Source: Veillonella_A intestinalis (GTDB lineage Bacteria; Bacillota; Negativicutes; Veillonellales; Veillonellaceae). Taken from it: a stretch of 64,000 nt of DNA. The notes beneath the pieces are model-generated. The model worked only from the letters and a program-made list of their open reading frames with translations. It was not told where the DNA came from and searched no databases. Below, one piece after another: positions 7,541 to 15,087 of this stretch; within the stretch, counting starts at the first letter, position 1; every line of letters starts with the position of its first letter. Both the position numbers and the translations under genes were made by a program. The stretch covers positions 130,667 to 194,666 of the forward strand of contig NZ_CALPCB010000004.1 in assembly GCF_943192895.1 (NCBI RefSeq), in the 5' to 3' direction.

Positions 7541-9526
7541 ATGGAGCGAATCCGAATAATTGGATTAGGTAAATCATTTGGGATACGTCAAGTGTTTACT
7601 AATGTATCCTTTGAAATAAAACACGGTGAGCGTGTTGGTTTAGTAGGCCCTAATGGAGCCGGTAAGTCAACTCTCATGAAATGTATTTTAGGGATTGAAG
7701 AAGCAGATGAAGGGCAAATTGTCAAAGACAGTGCCACTACAATTGGTTATTTACAGCAGGATATCAATTTAGGTGACGATAGTTTGGCTGTTGAAATTCA
7801 AAAAGCCTTTGCTGATGTGCAACAATGGGAGGTACAGTTGTTGGAGGTTTCTAAACAATTAGAAACTAGTCCACAGGATGAAAGTTTGCTTAAGCGATTG
7901 GCTCATATTCAAGATCGGTTAGATTGGCTAGGTGGTTATGATTATGAGGCACAAAGTCGCCGTATTGCTTATGGTTTAGGTTTTACAGATGAAGACTTAA
8001 CTAAATCGGTGTCTGAGTTTTCTGGTGGGCAAAAGACGAGAATTAATTTGGCAAAAGCCTTAGTTCGTCGCCCAGACTTTTTATTTTTAGATGAACCAAC
8101 AAACCACTTAGATATGGATATGTTAGAGTGGTTAGAGAATTATTTAAGTTCCTATGGCGGTGGTATTTTAATTATCAGTCACGACCGCTATTTTCTTGAC
8201 CGTGTAACGACGCGTATCGTTGAACTAGATCATCATAAGGCAACTAGTTACCGCGGGAATTATAGTCGCTATGTAGAACAACGGGCAGCGCAATATAAGG
8301 CGCAACAGTCTGCCTATGAAAAACAGCAAGAGTATATTCGCAAAACAGAAGAGTATATAGATAAGTATAGGGCTGGGATTAAATCTAAAATGGCTCGTGG
8401 CCGCCAGTCTCAGTTAAATCGTTTAGAACGCTTAGAGGCACCGGAACATTCTGAACAGTTAAAATTTACTTTTCCGAAAGCTGAATTCAGTGCTGATAAA
8501 GTATTAACTGTGGAAGAATTGTTTTTATCCTATGGTGAACGAGATATTGTAGAAGATGTTTCCTTTATGATTCGTCGTGGGGACTCTGTAGCTTTAATTG
8601 GACCTAATGGAGCGGGAAAATCAACGCTTTTAAAAGCCATCACTGGTGAATTAGTGCCGGAAGCAGGCTTCATTGACATTGGGAGTCGTGTATCAGTAGG
8701 GTATTTTTCACAGGAACATGAGGAATTACATCCACAGTGGACGGCTGTCGAAGAAGTTATGAGTCAATTTAACTTTAGTGAAGAGAAAGCTCGTAATGTG
8801 TTAGGGATGCTTTTATTCCGTGGTGATGATGTATTTAAACAAGTTCGTGATTTATCTGGCGGCGAAAGAGCACGTTTAAGTTTGTTAAAATTATTTTTGC
8901 AAGGCGATAATTTTTTAATTCTTGACGAACCTACTAACCATTTAGACATTCCTACTCGTGAAGTTGTGGAAGAAGCACTTATGGGCTTTACTGGCACTTT
9001 GTTGGTAGTCTCGCATGATCGTTATTTCTTAGATAAAGTAGCTAAGCGAACCTTGGTATTAGAGCCAGAGGGGATTGAGGAGTTTCAGGGAAATTATTCG
9101 TATTACAAAGATAAACTAAAAGAGCAGGCACAGCTCGCTGAACAGATGGCTCTTAAAGAAGCTAAGGTAGCGGGTGAAGGGCGTAAAACTTTATCTTCAA
9201 AATTAGGTAATGAAAGACAGTCTAATTTTGAGGTTTCTTCTGATGCTTTAGAATTAAATGCTTCTAATTCTGGTGTAATATCAGCTAAGGACGCAATTAG
9301 TGAGGAGCCTAAGAAACTTAATGCATATATGCAAGCTAAGCAATTAGAGGAAACAGAAATAGAGATTGCTCGTTTAGAGGCGACTTTAAAAATGTATGAA
9401 GTGCAACTACAAAATCCAGCTTTACAAGAAGATAGTGAAGCCTTAGCTGAGGTAGCTGCACAGATGGAGACGGTTAATAGTAAGTTAGCTAGTTTGTATG
9501 AAAAATGGGAGCAATTAGCACAATGA
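7541..9526 (+). CDS. ABC-F family ATPase
   Basis: This soluble duplicated ABC ATPase of about 661 residues has no membrane domain. Walker A motifs GPNGAGKST lie near residues 36-44 and 353-361. Two LSGGE-type signatures (FSGGQKTRINLAKAL and LSGGERARLSLL) and two Walker B regions (LFLDEPTNHLD, LILDEPTNHLD) are present. The interdomain linker is Arg/Lys-rich (the P-site tRNA interaction motif) and the C-terminus is a Glu-rich coiled coil. ABC-F proteins act on ribosomes (Uup, YdiF and EttA types) or, in some subfamilies, protect against antibiotics. I cannot assign a subfamily. The start is ATG 7541, 7 bases after GGAGG. The end overlaps the gluQ start by ATGA. Confidence 0.9.
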   Translation: MERIRIIGLGKSFGIRQVFTNVSFEIKHGERVGLVGPNGAGKSTLMKCILGIEEADEGQIVKDSATTIGYLQQDINLGDDSLAVEIQKAFADVQQWEVQLLEVSKQLETSPQDESLLKRLAHIQDRLDWLGGYDYEAQSRRIAYGLGFTDEDLTKSVSEFSGGQKTRINLAKALVRRPDFLFLDEPTNHLDMDMLEWLENYLSSYGGGILIISHDRYFLDRVTTRIVELDHHKATSYRGNYSRYVEQRAAQYKAQQSAYEKQQEYIRKTEEYIDKYRAGIKSKMARGRQSQLNRLERLEAPEHSEQLKFTFPKAEFSADKVLTVEELFLSYGERDIVEDVSFMIRRGDSVALIGPNGAGKSTLLKAITGELVPEAGFIDIGSRVSVGYFSQEHEELHPQWTAVEEVMSQFNFSEEKARNVLGMLLFRGDDVFKQVRDLSGGERARLSLLKLFLQGDNFLILDEPTNHLDIPTREVVEEALMGFTGTLLVVSHDRYFLDKVAKRTLVLEPEGIEEFQGNYSYYKDKLKEQAQLAEQMALKEAKVAGEGRKTLSSKLGNERQSNFEVSSDALELNASNSGVISAKDAISEEPKKLNAYMQAKQLEETEIEIARLEATLKMYEVQLQNPALQEDSEALAEVAAQMETVNSKLASLYEKWEQLAQ

Positions 9527-10488
9527 AAGGGCGATTTGCACCAAGTCCAACAGGACATATTCACTTAGGCAATGTGTGGATTGCCATGTTGTCTTGGTTA
9601 GTAGTGAAACAACAGGGTGGTACGTTTGTCTTGCGTATGGAAGATATTGATACACAACGAGCTAAGCGCACTTTAGGGGACGATTTATTAGACGATTTAG
9701 AATGGTTAGGCCTTACTTGGGATGAAGGTCCACGAACGGGCGGTCCTGCTATCTCTTATTGGCAAAGCGAGCGCTATGATTTTTATGAGGCACAATTACA
9801 AAAATGGCAGACTGAAGGGCTAATATATCCCTGTTTTTGTAATAGAGCTCGTTTACAGTCTATTAGTTCAGCTCCTCATGGACATGAGGGGATTGCTCAC
9901 TATGATGGTCATTGCCGCCACCTAAATGAAACTATGCGACACCAATTATATAGTCAAAAAGAGCCCTCTTGGCGATTAAAAGTAGCAAAGCGAAGATATG
10001 AATTTATGGACTCTTGGCAAGGTTTACAAAGTCAAGAATTATGGCCGGGGACAGATGATTTTGTTGTAAAACGAGCAGATGGTATGTTTGCCTATAATTT
10101 AGCGGTTGTTATGGATGATATTGCTATGGGCATTACGGATGTAGTTCGAGGTTATGATTTATTGCCTGCTGTTGCTTCGCAGCTCTGGTTATATGAAGTA
10201 TTAGATGAGTCAGCCCCTATATATTGGCATGCCCCTTTAGTGGTAGATGAAGATGGCTATCGTTTATCAAAGAGACAACAGAGCATTACTTTGCGTGAGT
10301 TGCGTGAAAGTGGTTATAGTGCGCCTATGATATTAGGTCGTTTAGCCTTGGCAGCAGGGCTTGTTTCGCGAAAAGCGTTGGGCCCTGGGGAGACTCTTTC
10401 TTGGTCGGCTTTGCTAGATAGTAATATTGAGAATTTATCTCTTAAACAACAGCAAATCAAATTGACAAATTTCGATATTGTGATATAA
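9523..10488 (+). CDS. gluQ: Glutamyl-Q tRNA(Asp) synthetase
   Basis: This 321-residue GluRS paralogue lacks the anticodon-binding domain. It attaches glutamate to queuosine in tRNA(Asp). The N-terminal RFAPSPTGHIHLGN motif is the HIGH region. Zinc-ligand residues appear in YPCFCNRARL and later HYDGHC. The KMSKS-like loop is RLSKRQQS. The length, about 320, is right for GluQRS and far short of GltX. The preferred start is ATG 9523, giving MKGRFAPSPTG and a 4-base overlap with the ABC-F stop; the in-frame ATG at 9505 lies inside the upstream gene without a better binding site. The two genes are translationally coupled. Confidence 0.93.
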   Translation: MKGRFAPSPTGHIHLGNVWIAMLSWLVVKQQGGTFVLRMEDIDTQRAKRTLGDDLLDDLEWLGLTWDEGPRTGGPAISYWQSERYDFYEAQLQKWQTEGLIYPCFCNRARLQSISSAPHGHEGIAHYDGHCRHLNETMRHQLYSQKEPSWRLKVAKRRYEFMDSWQGLQSQELWPGTDDFVVKRADGMFAYNLAVVMDDIAMGITDVVRGYDLLPAVASQLWLYEVLDESAPIYWHAPLVVDEDGYRLSKRQQSITLRELRESGYSAPMILGRLALAAGLVSRKALGPGETLSWSALLDSNIENLSLKQQQIKLTNFDIVI

Positions 10489-10489
10489 T
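10462..10489 (+). promoter_or_regulatory. Strong promoter for the CoA-binding protein and perhaps trx
   Basis: A consensus TTGACA and TATAAT are separated by 16 bp, with an extended TG-A before the -10. It is embedded in the last codons and stop of gluQ. The gene starts at 10516, so the leader is about 20 nt. Confidence 0.85.
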
Positions 10490-10515
10490 TTAGTGTAGAG
10501 AGTTGAGGTGATAGT

Positions 10516-10902
10516 ATGACACCTAAAGACGCACTTACTAAGAAAGTATGGGCTGTGTTAGGCGCTACAAGTCGTAAAGAAAAATTTGGTTACAAAATTT
10601 ATGCTTGCTTGCGTGATCATGGCTATACAGTGTATCCAGTCAATCCTAATGTTACAGAGATTGATGGAGCTATCTGTTATCCATCACTTAGTGATTTACC
10701 AGAAGTGCCAGAAGTAGTGGATTTTGTAGTTCCAGAGAAAGTAGGCTTAGCCGCTTTGGAGGAATGCAAATCATTACAAATTCCGACAGTTTGGCTTCAG
10801 CCTGGTGCTGATAAACCAGCTGTAGTAGCAAAAGCTAAGGAGCTAGGACTCGCAGTCATTGAGGATTGTGTATTGGTTCAAATACGTCCAGATAATCATT
10901 AA
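10516..10902 (+). CDS. CoA-binding domain protein (YccU-like)
   Basis: The 128-residue Rossmann-type protein belongs to the CoA_binding_2 family. Typical features are WAVLGATSRKEKFGYKIYACLRDHGYTVYPVNP at the N-terminus (shown here only as a family pattern: nucleotide-binding loop GATSRKEKFG) and VWLQPGADK in the second half. Family members bind coenzyme A; their function is not established. It has its own strong promoter and is followed after about 60 bp by thioredoxin, which has a good ribosome-binding site (AGGAGGGT). Confidence 0.85.
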   Translation: MTPKDALTKKVWAVLGATSRKEKFGYKIYACLRDHGYTVYPVNPNVTEIDGAICYPSLSDLPEVPEVVDFVVPEKVGLAALEECKSLQIPTVWLQPGADKPAVVAKAKELGLAVIEDCVLVQIRPDNH

Positions 10903-10961
10903 TGTAAGTTCATTTCATTGAAATATAATTTTAGACAATACATTTAGGAGGGTATTTTATT

Positions 10962-11282
10962 ATGGCAAATATTGCAGAATTAACAACAGCAAATTTTAAA
11001 GAAACAATTACATCTAAAGAAGTGGCAATCGTAGATTTTTGGGCTCCATGGTGCGGTTATTGCGTACGTATGATGCCTGTATTTGAAGCGTTAGCTGAAG
11101 AATTAGGTGATAAAGTAGCTTTTGCTAAAGTTAACACTGATGAAGTTGTTGAATTAGCAAAAGAATACCAAGTAGAAGTACTACCAACATTTGCTATTAT
11201 TAAAAATGGTGAAGTAGTAGGCCGTAAAATTGGTTATGTACCACAAAATGAATTAAAAGCAGCTATTGAAGCTCACTTATAA
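10962..11282 (+). CDS. Thioredoxin with CGYC active site
   Basis: The 106-residue single thioredoxin-fold protein has the classic FWAPWC lead-in, but the active site is Cys31-Gly-Tyr-Cys34 instead of CGPC. Other thioredoxin landmarks are present: Asp25 in VDFWAPWC, KVNTDE near residue 60, and the cis-Pro loop VLPTFAI. The size and absence of a signal peptide point to a cytoplasmic redox protein. The Pro-to-Tyr change in the CXXC loop would be expected to shift the redox potential and partner choice, since the residue between the cysteines tunes this in the family. A partner thioredoxin reductase is not adjacent. It may be co-transcribed with the CoA-binding gene; a strong terminator follows. 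Confidence 0.9.
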   Translation: MANIAELTTANFKETITSKEVAIVDFWAPWCGYCVRMMPVFEALAEELGDKVAFAKVNTDEVVELAKEYQVEVLPTFAIIKNGEVVGRKIGYVPQNELKAAIEAHL

Positions 11283-11287
11283 TATAG

Positions 11288-11356
11288 AAAAGCCTGGTGC
11301 TGATAGTAGTCATGAGTTATATGCTCATGGTTACACTTCAGTACCAGGCTTTTTTT
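11288..11356. terminator. Branched bidirectional terminator
   Basis: AAAAGCCTGGTGCTGA pairs with TCAGTACCAGGCTTTT, and an inner hairpin CATGAG/CTCATG sits in the loop. T runs on the + strand and A runs on the other side serve both the trx gene and the convergent ThrE-type gene. Confidence 0.85.
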
Positions 11357-12809
11357 AGTTTTGTAATTCTTTTTGACGTGCTTTTAAAGCTTTATCTAAG
11401 GATAATGCTTTTTTACGGTCTAAGTAGCTACGAGCAAAAATGTGAGGAATGGATACGCCAATAGCTATGCAAATAATAGTCATAACGCCTGTAATTCCAC
11501 TGCGTAGCGCAAAGAGGAGATTATCAGGTGTTAACGAATTAATGGTTAATAGGCCAAATAAAAAGCGGTAAAGTAAAACACCAGGAATCATTGGAATAAC
11601 AGAAGGAATGGATAAAATGAGTGGCGCTGTTCGGAAAAATTTGTAAAACCGCAAGGCTAATAAACCGATAATAGCAGCAGCTACAAAGCTAGCACCGACT
11701 AAGGTAAAGTTGAAGTTTACAATTAAAATATTGCGTGTGATGACACTGATAGTCCCGCCTAGAGCAACAATCCATAATAGGCGATACGGCGTGTTAAAAA
11801 TAAGGGAAAAACATACGGCTCCGATGGCTGCCGCTACCGCTTGAATCGGCGATACTACAGCGGGTGTAATATTTAGGTGGGTAAAAGTAGAGACATGATC
11901 AAAGTAGAGTGCCATGGCAATGCCTACAGACATACTACTAACTATGAGTAAGGTGTGCATAGCTCGTGTCATACCAGATACAATGTGGTTATTAATCATA
12001 TCATCTACTGCATTTATAAGGGGAATGCCAGGAATTAGAAACAGTGTGCAACTAACCATAGCATAAATAATTTCAAAAGAGCCTAAGGTAGTATTGAGTA
12101 AATAGGCTGCTGAGGTGGCGGAAAAAGCGGCCGCTACTACACCAAAATAAAAGTTAATCTTGAAATGATGGCATATATAACGAACTAAAAAGCCAACGAT
12201 AGCACAAATAGAAGTCATTAGAGCGGAGAAAAGAGAACCACCAAATAAAATAGTAAAAGCCCCACAAGCTAAACCAGCACCAATGGCTAGAACTGAAGTT
12301 GAATATTTAGGTGGTGCTTGGGCAATACTTTTAAGATGTGCTTCGAATTCATCTAAGGTAAAATTTTGTTCAATAGCTTTCCAGGTTAATTTTGATAAAG
12401 TGGATAAAATCGTCATATTTACGCCGTGAACAGGCGTTTTACGAAAGGCTGTATAGGAATGCTTTTCGTCATTAATATTGAGCATTAATGTCATATAGGT
12501 TATATGAATATGGACATATTCAGGAGGAATCCCCATATAGGTAGCGGCGCGCATCATATCTCGTTGTAGATGATTGGTGTTAGCGCCGTTTTCCATAAGT
12601 AGTTGTCCTAAGTCGAGTAATAAATCCATTTTACGCCGAATCGCTACAAACGGTTCGTTCATAATTTGATAATTAGAAGGACCGGATGAGCAACTATTGG
12701 CAGTATGATGATGGCGATGTTGCGGATGCATGTGATGGTTATGACTATTTCCTGTTGTCGATTCGTGAACAGTAGTCATAGCATGTTTTTTGTTGGTCTT
12801 GCGAGTCAT
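11355..12809 (-). CDS. Threonine/serine exporter family protein (fused ThrE) with His-rich N-terminus
   Basis: The 484-residue membrane protein carries the DUF1212 (ThrE) domain at about residues 55-330 and the DUF3815 (ThrE_2) domain at about 345-470, together around ten transmembrane helices. The soluble region around residues 60-160 (LLLDLGQLLMENGANTNHLQRDMMRAA) is typical of the family, which exports threonine and serine. The N-terminus is unusual: ten His occur between residues 9 and 35, including HNHHMHPQHRHHH, suggesting metal binding. The start is supported by AAAGGA 7 bases upstream on the minus strand. It is transcribed convergently with trx. Confidence 0.85.
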   Translation of the reverse strand: MTRKTNKKHAMTTVHESTTGNSHNHHMHPQHRHHHTANSCSSGPSNYQIMNEPFVAIRRKMDLLLDLGQLLMENGANTNHLQRDMMRAATYMGIPPEYVHIHITYMTLMLNINDEKHSYTAFRKTPVHGVNMTILSTLSKLTWKAIEQNFTLDEFEAHLKSIAQAPPKYSTSVLAIGAGLACGAFTILFGGSLFSALMTSICAIVGFLVRYICHHFKINFYFGVVAAAFSATSAAYLLNTTLGSFEIIYAMVSCTLFLIPGIPLINAVDDMINNHIVSGMTRAMHTLLIVSSMSVGIAMALYFDHVSTFTHLNITPAVVSPIQAVAAAIGAVCFSLIFNTPYRLLWIVALGGTISVITRNILIVNFNFTLVGASFVAAAIIGLLALRFYKFFRTAPLILSIPSVIPMIPGVLLYRFLFGLLTINSLTPDNLLFALRSGITGVMTIICIAIGVSIPHIFARSYLDRKKALSLDKALKARQKELQN

Positions 12810-13028
12810 ACAATAGTCCTTTCTCTACATTGTATAATGTATGGTTTATCTTGTAATCTTAGTTTTATTTTATATTTAGTATATCATATTGGGGTGGTCA
12901 CGTGATTAGGGAGTGGTAAAAAATGGAGGATGGGGGGCGAAGTGGGGACTGCTTTAAAATTGAGCCAAGATAAAGCCTAATAATGACGAACATACGAATC
13001 TTAAAATAAAACAAAAAGACGTTTAAAT
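12810..13028. other. AT-rich intergenic region between the ThrE-type gene and mraZ
   Basis: This stretch holds the minus-strand promoter and leader of the ThrE-type gene. A purine-rich segment near 12920-12950 (GGAGGATGGGGGGCGAAGTGGGG) resembles no known element. I see no coding region with a ribosome-binding site on either strand. The segment ends at an orphan terminator. Confidence 0.5.
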
Positions 13029-13069
13029 GCAGAAAAAATAAAGATTTGAAAATTTTTTCTGCTTTTTTT
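13029..13069 (+). terminator. Orphan intrinsic terminator upstream of mraZ
   Basis: GCAGAAAAAA pairs with TTTTTTCTGC over a 14-nt loop and is followed by TTTTTTTA. No + strand gene ends nearby. It either stops an unannotated short transcript or insulates the dcw cluster from read-through. Confidence 0.7.
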
Positions 13070-13089
13070 ATTAAATTTCACATATTTTA

Positions 13090-13119
13090 TTGTTATTAAG
13101 TGGGGGAATGTGGTAGAAT
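13090..13119 (+). promoter_or_regulatory. mraZ promoter
   Basis: TTGTTA, 18 bp, then the extended -10 TGGTAGAAT (TG at 13111-13112, TAGAAT at 13114-13119). The GTGG repeats of the MraZ box overlap the spacer and the -10. Confidence 0.6.
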
Positions 13120-13136
13120 TTACCATATAGTGGTGA
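13098..13136 (+). promoter_or_regulatory. MraZ box (autoregulatory operator)
   Basis: GTGG occurs at 13100-13103, 13110-13113 and 13130-13133, exactly 10 and 20 bp apart. This is the helical-phase direct repeat bound by MraZ (TGGG-type in E. coli, GTGG-type in mycoplasmas). The repeat at the 13120 position is missing. The position over the promoter fits repression of the whole dcw cluster by its first gene product. Confidence 0.7.
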
Positions 13137-13173
13137 ATAAGATAGGGAACGTGTAAAAGGAGGTGAGACAATG

Positions 13174-13605
13174 ATGTTCATGGGTGAATATTCACATACC
13201 ATTGATACAAAAGGGCGATTAATTATTCCAGCTAAATTGCGTGAGCAATTAGGGGAGTCCTGTATTATGACCAAGAGCCTCGATAATTGTCTCGCCATTT
13301 ATACGTACGAAACCTTTGAAGCCAAAGCAACTCAATTAGCGGCTCAATCTAATGGCAAGGCTAGTGTACGAGGTTTAAAACGTTCTATTTTTGCAAATGC
13401 AAATGAACTAGAGTTTGATAAACAAGGTCGTATCTTAGTGCCTGCTAGCTTACGTAACTATGCGTTCTTAAAAAAAGAAGCGGTGGTTATCGGCGCTGGT
13501 GATCATGTAGAAATTTGGAGTCGTGAACATTGGGATGCTTATTCAGCAGATATGGATGCCAATATGGAAGCTTTAACTGAAAATATGGAAGGACTTATTT
13601 TCTAA
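13174..13605 (+). CDS. mraZ: Transcriptional regulator MraZ
   Basis: This 143-residue protein has two tandem AbrB/SpoVT-type swapped-hairpin domains: MFMGEYSHTIDTKGRLIIPAKLRE at the start (family hallmark positions 1-24, here paraphrased by its ends) and FDKQGRILVPASLR in the second half. MraZ binds GTGG repeats upstream of its own gene as a ring oligomer and controls the dcw cluster. The start is ATG 13174, giving the conserved MFMGEY beginning and better spacing from AGGAGGTGA than ATG 13171. rsmH follows after 49 bp. Confidence 0.95.
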   Translation: MFMGEYSHTIDTKGRLIIPAKLREQLGESCIMTKSLDNCLAIYTYETFEAKATQLAAQSNGKASVRGLKRSIFANANELEFDKQGRILVPASLRNYAFLKKEAVVIGAGDHVEIWSREHWDAYSADMDANMEALTENMEGLIF

Positions 13606-13654
13606 ATGTTATAAGTTTTCAACAAAGTTTAGTTAGTAAAAGAAGGGAGGCCCT

Positions 13655-14587
13655 ATGGAATTTCATCATGTCAGCGTGTTGCTTGACGAGACGGTACAAG
13701 CTGTTATTACGGATCCCCATGGGGTCTATGTAGATTGTACGCTTGGTGGTGCCGGTCATGCACACGCATTAGGTGAACAATTAGCTGAAGATGGATTACT
13801 TATTGGTCTAGACCAAGATGAAGTAGCCTTAGCTACAGCTACAGAGCGTTTGCAAGATTTGTCTTGTCAGGTTATGACCATTCCAACAAATTTTCGCCAT
13901 TTAAAACAAGCTCTTACAGAGCGAGGCATTACAGCTGTTGATGGATTTATCTTTGACTTGGGCGTATCAAGCTATCAATTAGATACAGCTGAGCGAGGGT
14001 TTTCCTATATGCAGGATGGTCCTTTAGATATGCGGATGGATCAGCATAGTGATTTAACGGCCGCTAAGGTAGTTAACAGTTATAGTGAGGCTGATTTATA
14101 CCGAATTATTCGTGATTATGGCGAAGAACGTTGGGCTAAACGAATTGCTCAATTTATTGTAGCTGCTAGAGAAGAAAGACCGATTGAAACGACTGGTGAA
14201 TTGACGACTATCATTAAGCAGGCGATTCCTGCTGGCGCTCGTCGTGAAGGTCCACATCCAGCTAAGCGAACATTTCAAGCGATTCGTATTGAAGTGAATC
14301 AAGAGCTAGCTATTTTACAAGATAGTTTTAAAGATGCTGTTGAATTATTAAAACCAGGTGGCCATATTGGTGTAATTACCTTCCATTCGTTAGAAGATAG
14401 AATTACTAAGCAAACTTTTAAAGAGTTGAGTACGGGCTGTGTTTGCCCGCCAGGTTTACCTGTGTGTGTGTGTCATCACAAGGCTAGTGTTAAAGCGCGC
14501 AATAAAGCGATTGAGCCTAGTGAAGAAGAAGTGGCTATTAATCCGAGATCTCGTAGTGCTAAATTACGGGTAGCTCAAAAGGTATAG
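13655..14587 (+). CDS. rsmH: 16S rRNA (cytosine1402-N4)-methyltransferase
   Basis: The 310-residue S-adenosylmethionine-dependent methyltransferase modifies C1402 in the ribosomal P site. It has the YVDCTLGGAGHA SAM-binding loop near residues 21-32 and the FDLGVSSYQLD motif near 107-117. It also has the GPLDMRMD and AKRTFQAIRIEVN segments, and a C-terminal cysteine-rich loop (CVCPPGLPVCVCHHK). Start, length and position after mraZ are standard. The gene ends 22 bp before ftsL and is surely in the mraZ operon. Confidence 0.97.
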   Translation: MEFHHVSVLLDETVQAVITDPHGVYVDCTLGGAGHAHALGEQLAEDGLLIGLDQDEVALATATERLQDLSCQVMTIPTNFRHLKQALTERGITAVDGFIFDLGVSSYQLDTAERGFSYMQDGPLDMRMDQHSDLTAAKVVNSYSEADLYRIIRDYGEERWAKRIAQFIVAAREERPIETTGELTTIIKQAIPAGARREGPHPAKRTFQAIRIEVNQELAILQDSFKDAVELLKPGGHIGVITFHSLEDRITKQTFKELSTGCVCPPGLPVCVCHHKASVKARNKAIEPSEEEVAINPRSRSAKLRVAQKV

Positions 14588-14609
14588 ATAGATTGTGGGG
14601 GTTGATTGT

Positions 14610-15026
14610 ATGTTAGCGAGAAAAACAGTTGGTGTGAGAGTGGCTCAACCGACAGCGAGACCGTATATACCGACACGTGGGCGTTCAGCTAAACGAGCTG
14701 GCGTATTTAGTAATGCATCGCCAGAATTAAAGCAAGCGATGTTATTGGTTGGTATGCTTTGTGCTATTTGTTTTTCCATAGTTGGGGCTGAAGCAATAAA
14801 AGCAGGTGCTGGCTATCAATTGGTGAGTCTGCAAAAAGAGATGGTTCAACTTTCAAGAGATAACGATGAATTGAATTTAGAGGTGGCAGAATTAAAATCA
14901 CCTACAAGAATTCAACAGATTGCGCAAGATAAATTGGGAATGGTTTTGCCCGATGCTTTTGTGTACAATAGCAAAGGTACTACTGTAGAACGAGATGTGA
15001 ATGTAACACAGCACATCATGGAGTAA
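14610..15026 (+). CDS. ftsL: FtsL-like division protein
   Basis: The protein is about 138 residues. A basic N-terminal tail is followed by one transmembrane helix at about residues 42-62 (MLLVGMLCAICFSIVGAEA) and a coiled-coil leucine-zipper-like region of about 65-105 (LQKEMVQLSRDNDELNLEVAEL, given by its ends). The family-typical TRIQQIAQDKLGMVLPD motif closes the domain. FtsL bridges DivIB/FtsQ and the septal synthase in the divisome. Assignment rests on topology, the end motif and position between rsmH and murE. The start is ATG 14610, 8 bases after GGGGG; GTG 14595 is upstream but lacks a site. No penicillin-binding protein gene follows, which is unusual. Confidence 0.8.
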   Translation: MLARKTVGVRVAQPTARPYIPTRGRSAKRAGVFSNASPELKQAMLLVGMLCAICFSIVGAEAIKAGAGYQLVSLQKEMVQLSRDNDELNLEVAELKSPTRIQQIAQDKLGMVLPDAFVYNSKGTTVERDVNVTQHIME

Positions 15027-15065
15027 CTACGGTATGAGGCAGCTCCGTAGGTGAGCTGCTTTCCT
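15027..15065 (+). promoter_or_regulatory. Overlapping alternative hairpins between ftsL and murE
   Basis: CTACGG (15027-15032) can pair with CCGTAG (15045-15050). GCAGCTC (15039-15045) can pair with GAGCTGC (15053-15059), followed by TTTCCTTGTTT. The two stems interleave, so only one can form readily. The second resembles a weak terminator. Confidence 0.45.
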
Positions 15066-15087
15066 TGTTTGAAGTGGAGGTATTATT

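Noticed and set aside
9103..9564. A 153-residue Ser/Cys/Ala-rich minus-strand frame
   Set aside because: It is the antisense of the ABC-F coiled coil; the composition reflects reversed Glu/Lys/Leu codons.
15027..15059. H-type pseudoknot formed by the two interleaved stems
   Set aside because: Only 2 nt would have to cross a 6-bp stem, too short for a stable pseudoknot. Mutually exclusive hairpins are more likely.
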